From: Candidatus Peregrinibacteria bacterium
Lineage (GTDB): Bacteria; Patescibacteriota; Gracilibacteria; UM-FILTER-43-11
Direction: 5' to 3'
DNA: 64,000 bases
NCBI GenBank assembly: GCA_016699515.1
Contig: CP064978.1
Coordinates: forward strand, 434,001 to 498,000
Shown: in pieces, positions 24,527 to 35,080 of the stretch
How positions within the stretch are numbered: position 1 is the stretch's first letter
Layout: each line of letters starts with the position of its first letter
Notes under the pieces: generated by a model
Told to the model about the DNA's origin: nothing
What the model saw: the letters and a program-made list of their open reading frames with translations, nothing else
The model's database searches: none
Program-made: the position numbers and the translations under genes

Positions 24527-26166
24527 ATGCCAACGACCAATCAAAAATTAGCGGGCGGAGTACAAAAGGTGAATGCCGAAATGCGGGAAGCGGCCATAAA
24601 AAGCCGTGCCGAGGCGCTTTCGATGCCCTATATCAACTTGCTTTCTGCTCCGCTGAATTCCGATTTGGTCAAACTGATTCCTTATGAAATTGTTCAGGCG
24701 GCCCAGGCAGCTCTTTTTCTTCAATCGGGCAAGCAATTAAGATTGGCGGTTTCCGATCCGGAAAACGCAGCGACGATTCAGCTGACGGATCAGTTAAAAA
24801 GTGCCGGGTATACCGTGCAGGTGTATTTGGCTTCCGAAGAGTCGATTCAGTCCGCTCATCGGATTTATTTTTCCAACCCGTATCCTTCAAAAAAACCCAT
24901 CACCAATGTGGTTCAAGAACAAGAAGTTGGCTCTTTTTCTCAAGAGATTGCTGATTTAAAGCATTTAAAAGAACGCGTGGTCTCGGCTCCGTTTAACGAG
25001 GCGCTCAATATGATTCAGTTGGGGGGTTATAAGGCTCGGGTTTCCGACATTCACTTTCAGCCGGAGCGCGAACGCGTTGAGGTGCGCTTTCGTGTCGATG
25101 GTGTTTTAATGCCGGTTTTCGATATAACGCATGAGGTTTATTTGGGTATTTTAAAAGAAATTAAATACCTTTCTCATTTAAAGCTCAACATCACTCATGT
25201 GCCGCAAGATGGCCAATATTCGTTTAAGATCAACGCCAAATTGATTAATGTACGCGTTTCCACCCTTCCGATTCACTACGGAGAAGCCTGTGTGATGCGC
25301 CTTTTGGACTCTGAGTCCGCCCGAATTCCTTTGGATCAACTTGGTTTTAGTGGAGAGGCATTACGCTTGATGCATGAAGCGGTTGGCTTGGCGCATGGCA
25401 TGATCTTAATTACCGGTCCTACCGGGAGTGGAAAAAGCACCACCCTTTACAGTATGCTGAGTGAGGTGGACGTGCTCAAAAATAAAGTGATTACTTTGGA
25501 GGATCCAATTGAATACTATTTGAACGGCGTCGCTCAAAGCCAAATCAATACGGATTACGAATATGGATTTGCTACCGGATTGCGTGCGATTTTGCGCCAA
25601 GATCCCGACATCATCATGGTGGGCGAAATTCGAGACATCGATACGGCGGAAACCGCTGCCCAAGCTTCTTTAACCGGCCATTTGGTGCTTTCTACGCTGC
25701 ATACCAACTCTGCCATTGAATCGATCCCGCGATTGATTAATATGGGCGTTAAAAGCTTTATTTTAGCCCCTGCCCTTGATTTGATTGTCGCCCAGCGACT
25801 GGTACGCCGTCTTTGCACGTGCGCGACCGTTCAGTCTATTTCTGAAAGTGAACGCGTTCATTTGGATCAATTGATCCAAGGCATTACTGCCAAAGGGATG
25901 CCCGCTTCATCGGTCACTCAGCTTAAACGGCCCGCCGGCTGTGATTTATGCTCGCAAACCGGATTTAAAGGTCAATTGGTGATTGCCGAGGTGTTACGCT
26001 TTGATGCGGATTTGCGCCAAAAATTATGGAAAACAGCCCGATCACTGAAATTTATCGCTACATTGATGAGCATCTTAAAATGATCACTTTGTATGAAGAT
26101 GGGGTGTTAAAAGTGCTTCAGGGATTCACCACTTTGGAAGAAGTGAATCGAGTAGCAGCGATTTAA
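24527..26166 (+). CDS. pilB: Type IV pilus assembly ATPase PilB (one apparent frameshift)
   Basis: About 546 aa after restoring one A in the run 26019-26023; otherwise the frame ends early at 26083. The N-terminal MshEN-like region (1-130) precedes the ATPase domain: Walker A GPTGSGKST (about 297), VGEIRD (Walker B), the His box STLHTNSA, and a zinc site formed by LCTC and CDLC around 430-470. The restored C-terminus runs to EEVNRVAAI. PilB-type ATPases drive pilin extension at the inner membrane. PilT is encoded nearby, but no pilin or pilC lies in the window. Confidence 0.92.
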
Positions 26167-26168
26167 AA

Positions 26169-26297
26169 TTTCTAATTGATCTAATTATTCTAATTTCTAA
26201 GTAAGTCCGGGAATCCAAAGGTCCAATTTTGACTGCTTGTTTATTGGATTTTGATTATTTTTAGGCTAATTAGAAATTAGGCCAATTAGAAATTTTA
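26169..26297. repeat. A/T-rich inverted repeat between convergent genes
   Basis: TTTCTAATTGATCTAATT...TTCTAATTTCTAA on the left and TTAGAAATTAGGCCAATTAGAAA on the right form a long imperfect hairpin separating pilB from mscS. It probably ends transcription from both sides. Confidence 0.6.
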
Positions 26298-27416
26298 CAA
26301 GTGGGTTGGTTTCGCTCCACCCTCGGCTTGTTTCGCATTGATTTGTGATGGGGGAGTAAGGGTTGCAGATTGAGGTTCGGTATGTGCATTGGGCTTTGCA
26401 TGATTAAAGGGGGATTGCGGTACTTTCATCATGCTGCCTGTACTACTTGCCGCTGCTGCCACCTGATCGTTACTGGGTACTACTGCCGGCTCGGGCACAA
26501 TACCCTTTTTCATGCTGTCCATGGTTTTAAGAAAAGCGCGATCGTCTTCATCCAATTTAAGGGTGCGAATCGGGAAGGGGATACTAACCCCTAGATCGTC
26601 GAAGGCTTTTTTGATTCGATTGCTTAAGTTGGATCGAATGGTTAACCAATTTTTATGGGATTCGATCCAAAAAAGGACCTTGATATTGATTGAACTATTG
26701 CCAAATTCGTCCACAAGCACCATTGCTTCGGGCTTTGGAACAATGTCTTCGTACTGTTCAATCACCCCTTTTATCAGGCTGGTCACCATGGGTAAATTGG
26801 TTTTGTAGTCGACTCCCACTATCAGTTCCACCCGTCGAAATGGGTTGGTGGAATAACTGATCAGAGTTTCGTTTAACATGGTTTGATTGGGGATCACCAC
26901 TTCGGTGCCGTCAATCGCTTGTAAAACGGTAAAACGCGAATCAATACTGACAATGGTCCCTAAAATTTCTTGGACTTTGATGAAATCGCCAATTCGAATG
27001 CGGTCTTGCGACAAAATCAGCACTCCCGAAATCAAATTTCCCAATACGTCTTTGAACGCAAATCCCAATCCCAAGCTCAATGCTCCAATGACGGCGGTAA
27101 AGTTGATGCCATTGATCGCAAAAGCGATCGTTACCCCGATGATCAAAATAACCACCGTTGTAATTCTTTCCACCAAAATCAGCGCACTTTCCTGCACGTC
27201 GTCACCTTTTCGATTGATAATGGCTTCTTTTCCCGCTTTACTGGCCATTTTGGCCACAATATATGAAAGGACAATGATGATCAGCCCCGCGATCCAATTG
27301 TCGATATTGCGCGTGACAAAATTAAAAAGCTCTTGAATTCCGGCAGTACCACCTTCGGGAAGGCTGTTTCCCGTTGCTGCGCTTTGTGCATAGGCTTTTG
27401 GAATGAACTCAATCAT
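26295..27416 (-). CDS. mscS: Small-conductance mechanosensitive channel
   Basis: 373 aa. Three membrane helices are followed by the MscS pore and beta domain: SLGLGFAFKDVLGNLISGVLIL, then RIRIGDFIKV and IPNQTMLNETLISYSTNP. The last 60 residues are a disordered Ser/Pro/Ala-rich tail. The N-terminus EFIPKAYAQSAATG may include a signal peptide-like stretch. MscS channels open under membrane tension and release solutes during osmotic downshock. Confidence 0.92.
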   Translation of the reverse strand: MIEFIPKAYAQSAATGNSLPEGGTAGIQELFNFVTRNIDNWIAGLIIIVLSYIVAKMASKAGKEAIINRKGDDVQESALILVERITTVVILIIGVTIAFAINGINFTAVIGALSLGLGFAFKDVLGNLISGVLILSQDRIRIGDFIKVQEILGTIVSIDSRFTVLQAIDGTEVVIPNQTMLNETLISYSTNPFRRVELIVGVDYKTNLPMVTSLIKGVIEQYEDIVPKPEAMVLVDEFGNSSINIKVLFWIESHKNWLTIRSNLSNRIKKAFDDLGVSIPFPIRTLKLDEDDRAFLKTMDSMKKGIVPEPAVVPSNDQVAAAASSTGSMMKVPQSPFNHAKPNAHTEPQSATLTPPSQINAKQAEGGAKPTHL

Positions 27417-27490
27417 TTGGGTTTATTAAAAATCCTATTATTATAGCACAAATTGCTTTCGGTTGAAAGTTATAAGTGGAACAAATCGAC

Positions 27491-29081
27491 TTAGCCTTTT
27501 TTATTAGCGCTTACGACCGCCTTGATTCGGCGGATTCCGGCGGAACAGGCTTCTTCTTTGGTGATGGTAAAGCTTTCTAATTCACCGGTGTGATCCATGT
27601 GCGGCCCGCCGCAGATTTCTTTGGAATAATCACCCATGATGTACACTTTTACTTGGCCGCCTAGCTGGGCGTATTTATCGTCGAACAGGCCAATCACGCC
27701 TTGCTTTTTAGCGGTTTCCGGCTCCATGAGTTCATAATGAATCGGTAGATCGCGTTTGATCTGTTCGTTCACAATGTTTTCGACTTTTTGGAGTTGTTCC
27801 GGAGTTAATTTTTCATCGTGGTTAAAGTCGAAACGCAAACGCTCGCGAGTGATGTTGCTTCCTTTTTGTCCCACATGGTCGCCCAGTACATCACGCAAGG
27901 CCTGATGCACCAGATGCGTTGCCGTATGCAGGCGTTTGCATTCGGTGCTGTGGTCGCGCTTGTTCAGCATCTTTTCAAATTCACGTAGGCCGCTGTCCAG
28001 GGTTTTGGCAAACTTTTGTTCTTCGGCACCAATAACATCTAAACAGGTGGAACCCTTTTTAACCTCTGGATAGGCAGAGCCCATGACTTGAATGACGGTT
28101 TTTATGACTTTGTGTGTGAACACTTCTTCGATGCCCAGCATTTTACCAAAGCGTACCGCGCGCCGTATCAGCCGACGCATTACATAGCCTTGGTCTACGT
28201 TGCTGGGGCGTACGCCATCGGCGGCCATGATGGTGGCGGCGCGCAAATGGTCGGCGATGATGCGAAAGGGTCCTTTGTTCTCTTCGTATTTTTGATCGGT
28301 TAGCGTTCCGATCGTTTCAAGAATAGGCACGAATAGCTCGGTGTCGTAAGGGGTTTTTTTGCCTTGTAGCACGGCGATGGTTCGCTCTAATCCCATTCCG
28401 GTATCGACATTTTTTTGTTCCAAGGGTTTAAAGGTGCCGTCTTCATTTTTAAAGTATTGCATAAAGACGTCGTTCCAAATTTCCACCCAATTTTTTCCGT
28501 CATTCCCCGGATTGCTCCCTTTAGGAGGAGTGCCTTCTCCTACCCAATAAAACATTTCCGTATCCGGCCCACAAGGACCCGTGGTTCCGGCCGGGCCCCA
28601 CCAATTGTCTTCTTTGGGTAAGTAGGTAATTTTTTCATCCGGCATTCCCATACTCTTCCAAATTTCAGCCGCTTCGTTGTCGGCGGGAGCATCATCATCG
28701 CCTTTGAATACCGTCACCGATAATTTTTCGATCGGCAAATTCATCCATTCGGGCGAGGTCAAAAATTCAAAACTCCATTCAATCGCTTCTTTCTTAAAAA
28801 AGTCTCCTAAACTCCAGTTGCCGAGCATTTCAAAGAACGTTAAATGGGTGTCATCGCCCACTTCTTCGATATCGCCGGTACGAATGCATTTTTGATAGTT
28901 AGTTAGCCGTTTGCCCATGGGGTGTGGCTCTCCCAGTAAATAGGGCACCAATGGATGCATTCCGGGTGGTAAATAAAACCGTTGGGTCGTTTTCTGGAAT
29001 TACGGAGGCGGACGTAATCACGGCATGTCCTTTTGATTCGAAGAATTTGATGAATTTTTCGCGCAGTTCAGCGGCTTTCAT
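27491..29081 (-). CDS. alaS: Alanyl-tRNA synthetase, short form (one frameshift)
   Basis: About 530 aa. The N-terminus (29081 to about 28965) and the rest join at a C-run near 28962-28969, where one base is extra or two are missing. Catalytic blocks include GDDTHLTFFEMLGNWSLGD and GMGLERTIAVLQG. The editing domain has HTATHLVHQAL and CGGPHMDHTGEL, which supply zinc-binding His and Cys. The sequence ends right after IRRIKAVV, so the oligomerisation/C-Ala region of the usual 870-aa enzyme is absent. Short forms like this are characteristic of Patescibacteria. Confidence 0.93.
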
Positions 29082-29182
29082 ATTTTTTATTAGATTAGAT
29101 GTCCATTTGCTCCGCCATTTTAGCTGCTGTGTTTACTTATTACAAGATGACACGATTGAAGAGGTTAAAATTGCTCTTTTTC

Positions 29183-29211
29183 TTTCAATTTCGCCTTTAA
29201 ACTGGTATAAT
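29183..29211 (+). promoter_or_regulatory. Promoter of pilT
   Basis: TTTCAA (29183-29188), 17 bases, then TATAAT (29206-29211) with an extended TGG. The start codon follows 27 bases later. Confidence 0.65.
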
Positions 29212-29238
29212 GACTAGATACCCCAGAACCCAAAACCT

Positions 29239-30330
29239 ATGATGAGTACTGATTTATCCGGTATAACCGATGTAAAGCAAGCGTCTTCCCCCTCGATTTC
29301 TTTGGAGCAGCTCACTAATTTGTGCATCGAAAAGGAAGCGTCCGATCTTCACTTTCGCGAAGGGGCTCGGCCGGCGCTCCGCATTAAAGGTAAATTGGTC
29401 TATGTTGAAAACGCCGAATTGCTCTCGCGCGAGGGCGCGTCGGCTATGGTCGATCAATTGTTGCACGGGCCCGAGCAACGGCGAAAATTTGAAATTGATC
29501 GTGAGTTGGACTTAGCGTATCGCAATCAAGCTGGCATTAATTTTCGGGTGAATGTTTTTTATCAGCGCGGCAAACTCGCAGGTGTTATGCGCATGATTTC
29601 CAAGCACATCCCTTCGCTTCAGGCGTTGGGCATTCCCGAAAGCTTTAGTTCCATGATTCATAAGCGTGAAGGTTTGCTTTTGGTTTGTGGCTCGGCTGGT
29701 TCGGGCAAGTCCACGACGCTTCAGGCGCTTTTGCAGCTCCTCAATCAAACGACCTCTCAACATATTTTGACCGTTGAAAGCCCGATTGAATATCTTTTTG
29801 AAGATCAGAAATGTATTTTTACACAGCGAGAGGTTGGCAAAGACACTTCCAGTTCGGCCCGGGCGCTTACGTCGGCCTTGCGGGAAGATGTTAACGTAGT
29901 GATGATCGACGAGATCAACGACTATCATACCCTGGATGCCGCTCTTAACTTGGTTGAAACTGGGCATTTGGTCATTTCTTCGCTTTTGACAGTCCATTCA
30001 ATCGCTACGATTGAACGCTTGATCAACCTGTATCCGCCGGAATTGAGGGATCAGGCACGTGACCGTCTTTCGATTGCTCTTGCCGGTATTTTGGTACAAG
30101 ACCTGGTTTATCGATCGGATGGCACCGGCCTTATTCCGGTTTTTGAGCTCATGAAGTCAAATGAAAGCATTCGCAGCATTATTCGCGGGGGAACACTCGC
30201 CCAACTAAAAACCGCTTTGCAAGTAGGAATGAAAGAGGGCATGTTTACTCTGCTTACCTACGCCAAACAATTGGCTCAACAAGGGCTGATTTCGGTTGAG
30301 CAAGTTCAGGAGTATGTGAGCGAAGATTAA
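29239..30330 (+). CDS. pilT: PilT-like ATPase with altered motifs
   Basis: 363 aa, the normal PilT size. An N-terminal PAS-like domain (ASDLHFREGARPALRIKG) precedes the RecA-like core with intact Walker A GSAGSGKSTT. Two motifs differ from the family: the Walker B region is VVMIDEIND instead of VGEMRD, and the His box is SSLLTVHS instead of GTLHTNS, so the usual histidine is a leucine. PilT retracts type IV pili. These changes could mean weak ATPase activity or a regulatory paralogue (inference). Standing near pilB supports a pilus role. Confidence 0.88.
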   Translation: MMSTDLSGITDVKQASSPSISLEQLTNLCIEKEASDLHFREGARPALRIKGKLVYVENAELLSREGASAMVDQLLHGPEQRRKFEIDRELDLAYRNQAGINFRVNVFYQRGKLAGVMRMISKHIPSLQALGIPESFSSMIHKREGLLLVCGSAGSGKSTTLQALLQLLNQTTSQHILTVESPIEYLFEDQKCIFTQREVGKDTSSSARALTSALREDVNVVMIDEINDYHTLDAALNLVETGHLVISSLLTVHSIATIERLINLYPPELRDQARDRLSIALAGILVQDLVYRSDGTGLIPVFELMKSNESIRSIIRGGTLAQLKTALQVGMKEGMFTLLTYAKQLAQQGLISVEQVQEYVSED

Positions 30331-30459
30331 CACTGGATCACCTAGTCACTCGCTTCGCTTGATCACTAGATCACAAAATCAATCACTAACTATTTTGTTT
30401 TAGTGATCAAGTTTGCCGTAGGCAAACGAGTGATCCAGTGAAGAGGTGATCCAGTGTTA
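30328..30459. terminator. Large inverted repeat between convergent genes
   Basis: ACACTGGATCACCT after the pilT stop pairs with AGGTGATCCAGTGT before the next gene's stop, with further complementarity inside (TCACTCG/CGAGTGA). It lies exactly between two convergent stop codons and probably acts as a bidirectional terminator. Confidence 0.7.
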
Positions 30460-30834
30460 ATTATTTTTAAACAGCCACACGATCACCATATTCACCCAGG
30501 CAATGATGAGCGCAGCGAAGATGTAGGTGCTAATGCCTCCGGTGACAGTGATTTGCACCCCTTCAAACTTCAGTACGTCGAGCGCATATTTGGCGAACCA
30601 TACCAAAAACATATTGATCACCAAAACAAATACTCCCGCGGTTACCACCACAAAGGGCAGGGAAAGTATTTTTAAAATCGGCTTCATTACTCCGTTTAAA
30701 ATGGCAAAAATCAGCGCGGCGATTGCATAGCCTTTATAACCACCGCTTATTGCGAACGTATTGCTCAGCAGTTCGCTGGTAAGGAATAGTGCAAGGGCAT
30801 TGGCCGCTAAATATATCAGTATTTTTTTGATCAT
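30457..30834 (-). CDS. YvlD/phage-holin-family membrane protein
   Basis: 125 aa with four hydrophobic helices. NGVMKPILKILSLPFVVVTAGVFVLVINMFLVWFA contains the N-x4-P-x-L-x3-LP-x4-T-x-G-x6-N pattern of the YvlD (phage holin superfamily IV) family. Despite the name, these are usually chromosomal envelope proteins of unclear role, and no phage genes are near. Confidence 0.85.
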   Translation of the reverse strand: MIKKILIYLAANALALFLTSELLSNTFAISGGYKGYAIAALIFAILNGVMKPILKILSLPFVVVTAGVFVLVINMFLVWFAKYALDVLKFEGVQITVTGGISTYIFAALIIAWVNMVIVWLFKNN

Positions 30835-30906
30835 TGCTGGACTAATATTAACAATTTCTTAAAAAAATGCTAGGGTAGATTCTCGCACCACCTTAAACTT
30901 CTTTTT

Positions 30907-31467
30907 ATGAATGAAAAGTTGCCCATTTCTTTCGTTTTAGACCCGTTAAGAAATCTTGTTGCTTATTTGAAAGACCTGGTTTATGCCATACGTTTTACCG
31001 TTAGCCTGGTTACGGGGCGCACGGCTGATTTGCCTATGATTGGTGAGGGTGATCATTCTGCTTTAATTACAGCAGATTTAGCCCAACGGCAGGCTGCCGA
31101 AACGGCGGCTGCTCCTTTGGTTGATGATGTTAACGAACTGGTAAAGTTGATTTATGGTGAATTTCCTTGGGTTGATTCGAATCAGGCCATGTTTACTTAT
31201 CTTGCAGAATGCCCGCCCCTGGAATCAATTATAAAAGCGTCTGCCATGTTAACCAGTTTACACGATCAACTTATTATTCGTGAACGTAGCGAGTCGATGG
31301 TGAACGAAGCCTACGGATTGATGGCAAAATTGCTAAGAGAATTGCGCACACAGCCTCATCCTGATGTTGATGAAACGATGCGGCAGTTGCGATTGATTCG
31401 TGATGAGTATCGCAATTTGAAACTAATTCGAGAGGCAGCATCGACCGCCGATCTTCGGAATAATTAA
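30907..31467 (+). CDS. Protein of unknown function
   Basis: 186 aa. A hydrophobic/amphipathic segment near residues 8-38 (LDPLRNLVAYLKDLVYAIRFTVSLVTG) may bind the membrane; the rest is helical and soluble, with no motif recognised. It overlaps the end of ileS tail-to-tail by 4 bp. Confidence 0.65.
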   Translation: MNEKLPISFVLDPLRNLVAYLKDLVYAIRFTVSLVTGRTADLPMIGEGDHSALITADLAQRQAAETAAAPLVDDVNELVKLIYGEFPWVDSNQAMFTYLAECPPLESIIKASAMLTSLHDQLIIRERSESMVNEAYGLMAKLLRELRTQPHPDVDETMRQLRLIRDEYRNLKLIREAASTADLRNN

Positions 31468-34400
31468 TTGACCCGAACTACTTCAATCTTCACCCCTTCG
31501 TATTCCGCGTTGGCGTCGGCGTTTTCCAGTTTATTTTCGATCGACGTGGCGAGGGTTTCTTGTTTTAGGTAGTTGCCAAAGTTTTCGATGACCGATTGCA
31601 ATAGTTCGGCTTGGGTGTCGTCGTTTGTGGAAAGCGCTACCGAAATGCGGTCGCATACTTGGTAATCGGCTTTTTTGCGGAGGTCTTGAATTTGGCGGAC
31701 CAGATCGCGGGCGAAGCCCTCTTCGCGCAGTTCGTTGGTTAGGGTGGTGTCGAGCGCAATTAAAATCCCTTCGGCCGACTCCACATCAAACTCACCTTTG
31801 GGAACGTAGTCGATGGTGAGTTCGTCGGGGCTCAGTTCGTAGTCCAACACTTTTAAATTTCCGTTGCCCAACGTTTCGTATTCTCCGCGTTTGGCGGCAG
31901 CGATGATGTGCTGCACATTGGCTCCATACTTGGGTCCGAGCAATTTGGCGTTGGGTTTGGCAATTTGAAGGGCGAATGTGCTGGGGTCGTCCACAAAATT
32001 GACTTCTTTTACGTTCAATTCTTCCTTGATGGTCTCCAGTTGATCCGCGAGCAGGGTATGATCGGCAGGATCGGCGAGCACTACGTCCACTTTTTGGAGC
32101 GGTTGGCGCACTTTAATCTTCTTTTTGGCGCGTGCTGAAAGGCCGAGGCTTACAATATTTTTAGCCAAATGAATTTGCTTGGTCAGGGTTTCATCGTAAA
32201 AACGAGCGTCGGGCTTGGGATATTCCGTTAAATGAACCGATTCGGCCCCGGTAAGATTTTGATAAATTTCTTCGGGCATGAAGGGCGTGAACGGTGCCAA
32301 TACTTGGGCGAGCGTGGCCAGCACGGTGTAAAGCGTTTGGTAGGCATTGTTTTTGTCGGTGTCGTCTTCGCTTTTCGCGCCGTCGCCTGAGCGGCTTTGG
32401 CGCGTCGGCGACCAAAAGCGGCGCCGTGAACGACGGATGTACCAGTTGGTTAAGTCGTCCACAAACTGATAAATCGCATTGCTGGCCTTTTGTAAATTGT
32501 ACGCACCAAAATATTCAATTTGCCCGGCGATCAATTGATTGAGTTCGGCTAAAATCCAGCGGTCCAATTGATGAGTGGGTTTTTGAGTGGTCAATTTGCC
32601 CGGCTCCCAACCGTCGATGTTGGCGTAGGTCACAAAAAAACTGTAGGCATTCCAAATGGGGAGCATCATATTTCGCAGCACGTGTTCCACTCCTTGTTCG
32701 CTAAAACGCATATCGCCGGCGGCTACTGCCTGCGAATTGAGCATGTAAAACCGTAATGCGTCGGCACCGTATCGATTCAAAACGTCGTGCGGGTCAGGAT
32801 AATTCTTGAGCCGTTTGCTCATTTTTTGGCCATTTTCGGCCAGCACAATTCCGTTCACAATGATGTTTTGAAAGGCGGGTTTATCGAATAGGGCGTTGGC
32901 CAAAACATGAAGCGTGTAAAACCATCCACGGGTTTGATCGAGCCCTTCGGCAATAAAGTTGGCGGGGAAATTGCGCTCAAATTTTTCTTTGTTCTCGAAT
33001 GGATAATGCAATTGAGCATACGGCATCGAACCCGATTCAAACCAGCAATCAAACACGTCTTCGATCCGCTGATAGGTTTTACCGTCTTTTTCAATTTTGA
33101 TGTCGTCGACGATGTGTTTGTGCAAATCATCCACTTTGGTTCCGCTCAATTCGGTGAGTTCATCGATTGAACCGATGACCAGCAGGTCCGACGGGTCTTC
33201 CACATTACGCCAAATCGGAATGGGAGTTCCCCAAAAGCGCGCACGGCTGATCGCCCAATCACGAGCGTTTTCGAGCCATTTGCCAAAGCGTCCGTCTTTT
33301 ACATGATCGGGTACCCAGTGAATGGTCTGGTTGTTTTTGAGCATGCGATCTTTGATGTCGGTTACGCGCACAAACCAAGCGCTGGTGGCGTAGTTTAAAA
33401 GTGGCGAATCACAGCGCCAACAGTGCGGATAGCTGTGTTTGTATTTTTCCGTGCGCCATACGAGTCCCTTAGCTTGCATGTCTTCAATCAGCTTATTTTC
33501 GACTTCTTTTACGTATTTGCCGGCGTACGGAGCGGCTATATCGTTGTAATGCCCGTCCATGTTCACGTCCATCAAAATGGGCAATTTGTTTTTATTCGCT
33601 GCTTCCATATCGATTTCTCCGTACGCCCCGTTGATGGTGACGATTCCGGTTCCTTCGGTCACTTCCACGTAATCACCCGCAAAGGTGTGGTAAGCATTCG
33701 GATTGTTTTTGACGTCTTCCAGTTCTGCATAGCTTTCCATGATCGGCTTGTACTTTAACCCGACCAACTTGGATCCTTTCATGGTTTCGAGTACCTCGTA
33801 GTCTTCGATATCCTTCATCACAAATTCCATGCGTTCTTTAGCAAAAATCAGCACTTCATCGTTCACTTTCACTTTTACATACTCAAACTCGGGGCCAACC
33901 GAAAGCCCGGTGGTGCCGGGGGTGCTCCAGGGGGTGGTGGTCCAGGCCAGCAGATACTCTGGGAGGCGCGACCCGCCTGAGGCGGACACTTCTTCGCGCT
34001 CTATTTCAAACTTCCACGTAACCGAGTTGTCTTTTACGTCTTGGTAGCCTAGCGTTACCTCAAAATTCGAGAGGGGAGTTTCGCAGCGTGGGCAAATGTG
34101 CATGGCTTTTTTGCCTTCGTACACCATTCCTTTGTCGTGCAGGCTCTTAAACACCCACCAGATCGATTCCATAAAGCTGGCGTCCATGGTTTTGTAGTCG
34201 TTTTCCATATCAACCCAGCGACCCATGCGTTCAACGGTTTTTTTTCCATTCTTCGGCGTATTTTAAAACCGAGGCGCGACAGGCTTCGTTGAATTTACCG
34301 ACTCCAAACGCTTCAATGTCTTTTTACTCTTCAATTCTAAATCCTTCTCGATCAAATTTTCAACCGGTAGCCCATGGCAATCCCAGCCCCATTTACGCTC

Positions 34401-34631
34401 AATTTTATAGCCTTGCATGGTGTAATAACGTGGAACGACGTCTTTGATGGTTCCCGCCAGCAAATGGCCGTAATGGGGTAACCCCGTGGCAAACGGAGGG
34501 CCGTCGTAAAACACGTATTCTTTTTCACCTTTTTTAACCGATTTTTCGAACGTTTGATTCTGTTTCCAGGTTTCGATCAGGCGTTCTTCCATTTCGGGAA
34601 ACGATTGTTTGGGGCTGACCTCTTTGAACAT
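31464..34631 (-). CDS. ileS: Isoleucyl-tRNA synthetase, type 2 (two compensating frameshifts)
   Basis: About 1055 aa. The reading frame shifts near 34320 (a missing G in the coding strand) and returns at the A run 34238-34245 (one extra A), leaving about 80 bases out of frame inside the CP1-proximal region. HIGH motif is PHYGHLLAG; the second signature is KMSKRLKNYPDP. KMSKR rather than KMSKS is the mark of the eukaryote-like type 2 enzymes, which tend to resist mupirocin. An editing CP1 domain and a long anticodon-binding C-terminus are present. The leader carries a T-box-like element. Confidence 0.94.
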
Positions 34632-34647
34632 AATTTGTATTGAGGAT

Positions 34648-34716
34648 TCAAACTATAACTAGTACTAATACTAAAACTAATATTTAGCTTGAGTTAGAGT
34701 TATGGTTATAGTTTGA
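34648..34716 (-). repeat. A/T-rich hairpin in the ileS leader
   Basis: TCAAACTATAAC (34648-34659) and GTTATAGTTTGA (34705-34716) pair perfectly, with further weak pairing of CTAATACTAAAACTAA-type repeats between. It sits between the T-box and the ileS start and could be a terminator or a ribosome-access hairpin. Confidence 0.55.
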
Positions 34717-34750
34717 GTTAAAATAAAACAACGTTGCTGTGAAGCGAACG

Positions 34751-34790
34751 CCCTCGGACCCGATTGAGTCGGGTAGGTACCACCTAAGGG
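34751..34790 (-). promoter_or_regulatory. T-box antiterminator-like element for ileS
   Basis: On the minus strand, CCCTTAGG, then TGGTACC, then TACCCG-ACTCAAT-CGGGT, then CCGAGGG. The outer strands pair (helix A1), the inner ones pair (A2), and the 7-base bulge between them is UGGUACC, fitting the T-box consensus UGGNACC. UGGU would pair with ACCA of an uncharged tRNA with A73, as in tRNA-Ile. A CGGAG/CTCCG hairpin just upstream resembles stem III. The whole leader spans about 34632-35030; the specifier codon is not identified with confidence. No protein gene is supported in this gap. Confidence 0.7.
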
Positions 34791-35080
34791 ATTACTTGAT
34801 TTGCTTTGATGACGGAGTGCGGTCTCCGGGCGGGTCTACTATTCGAATTGAGAACCGTGTTGATAGTCGTATCGTGAGTCGTATTGTGGTTTCTGTTCGA
34901 AGTTCTTCCGCCGGCTTGTTTGGTGATGGCCAAACTCAAATGCCTTTGTGATGATGCGAAGTCAGTGTACTTGGTTGGGGTGGGGGAGTCCATCCATTTA
35001 ATTTTACTTATTACGTTTTTTGTGTTATAATTACAAGATTTGCTTTATTTAAATCATTTATTATTTTTTATCATTCTATT

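Noticed and set aside
30457..30834. Prophage remnant, because of a holin-like family name
   Set aside because: YvlD-type proteins are common chromosomal proteins and no other phage gene is near.
34739..34951. Protein gene in the ileS leader
   Set aside because: The frame has no homology features and covers the T-box-like structure on the other strand.
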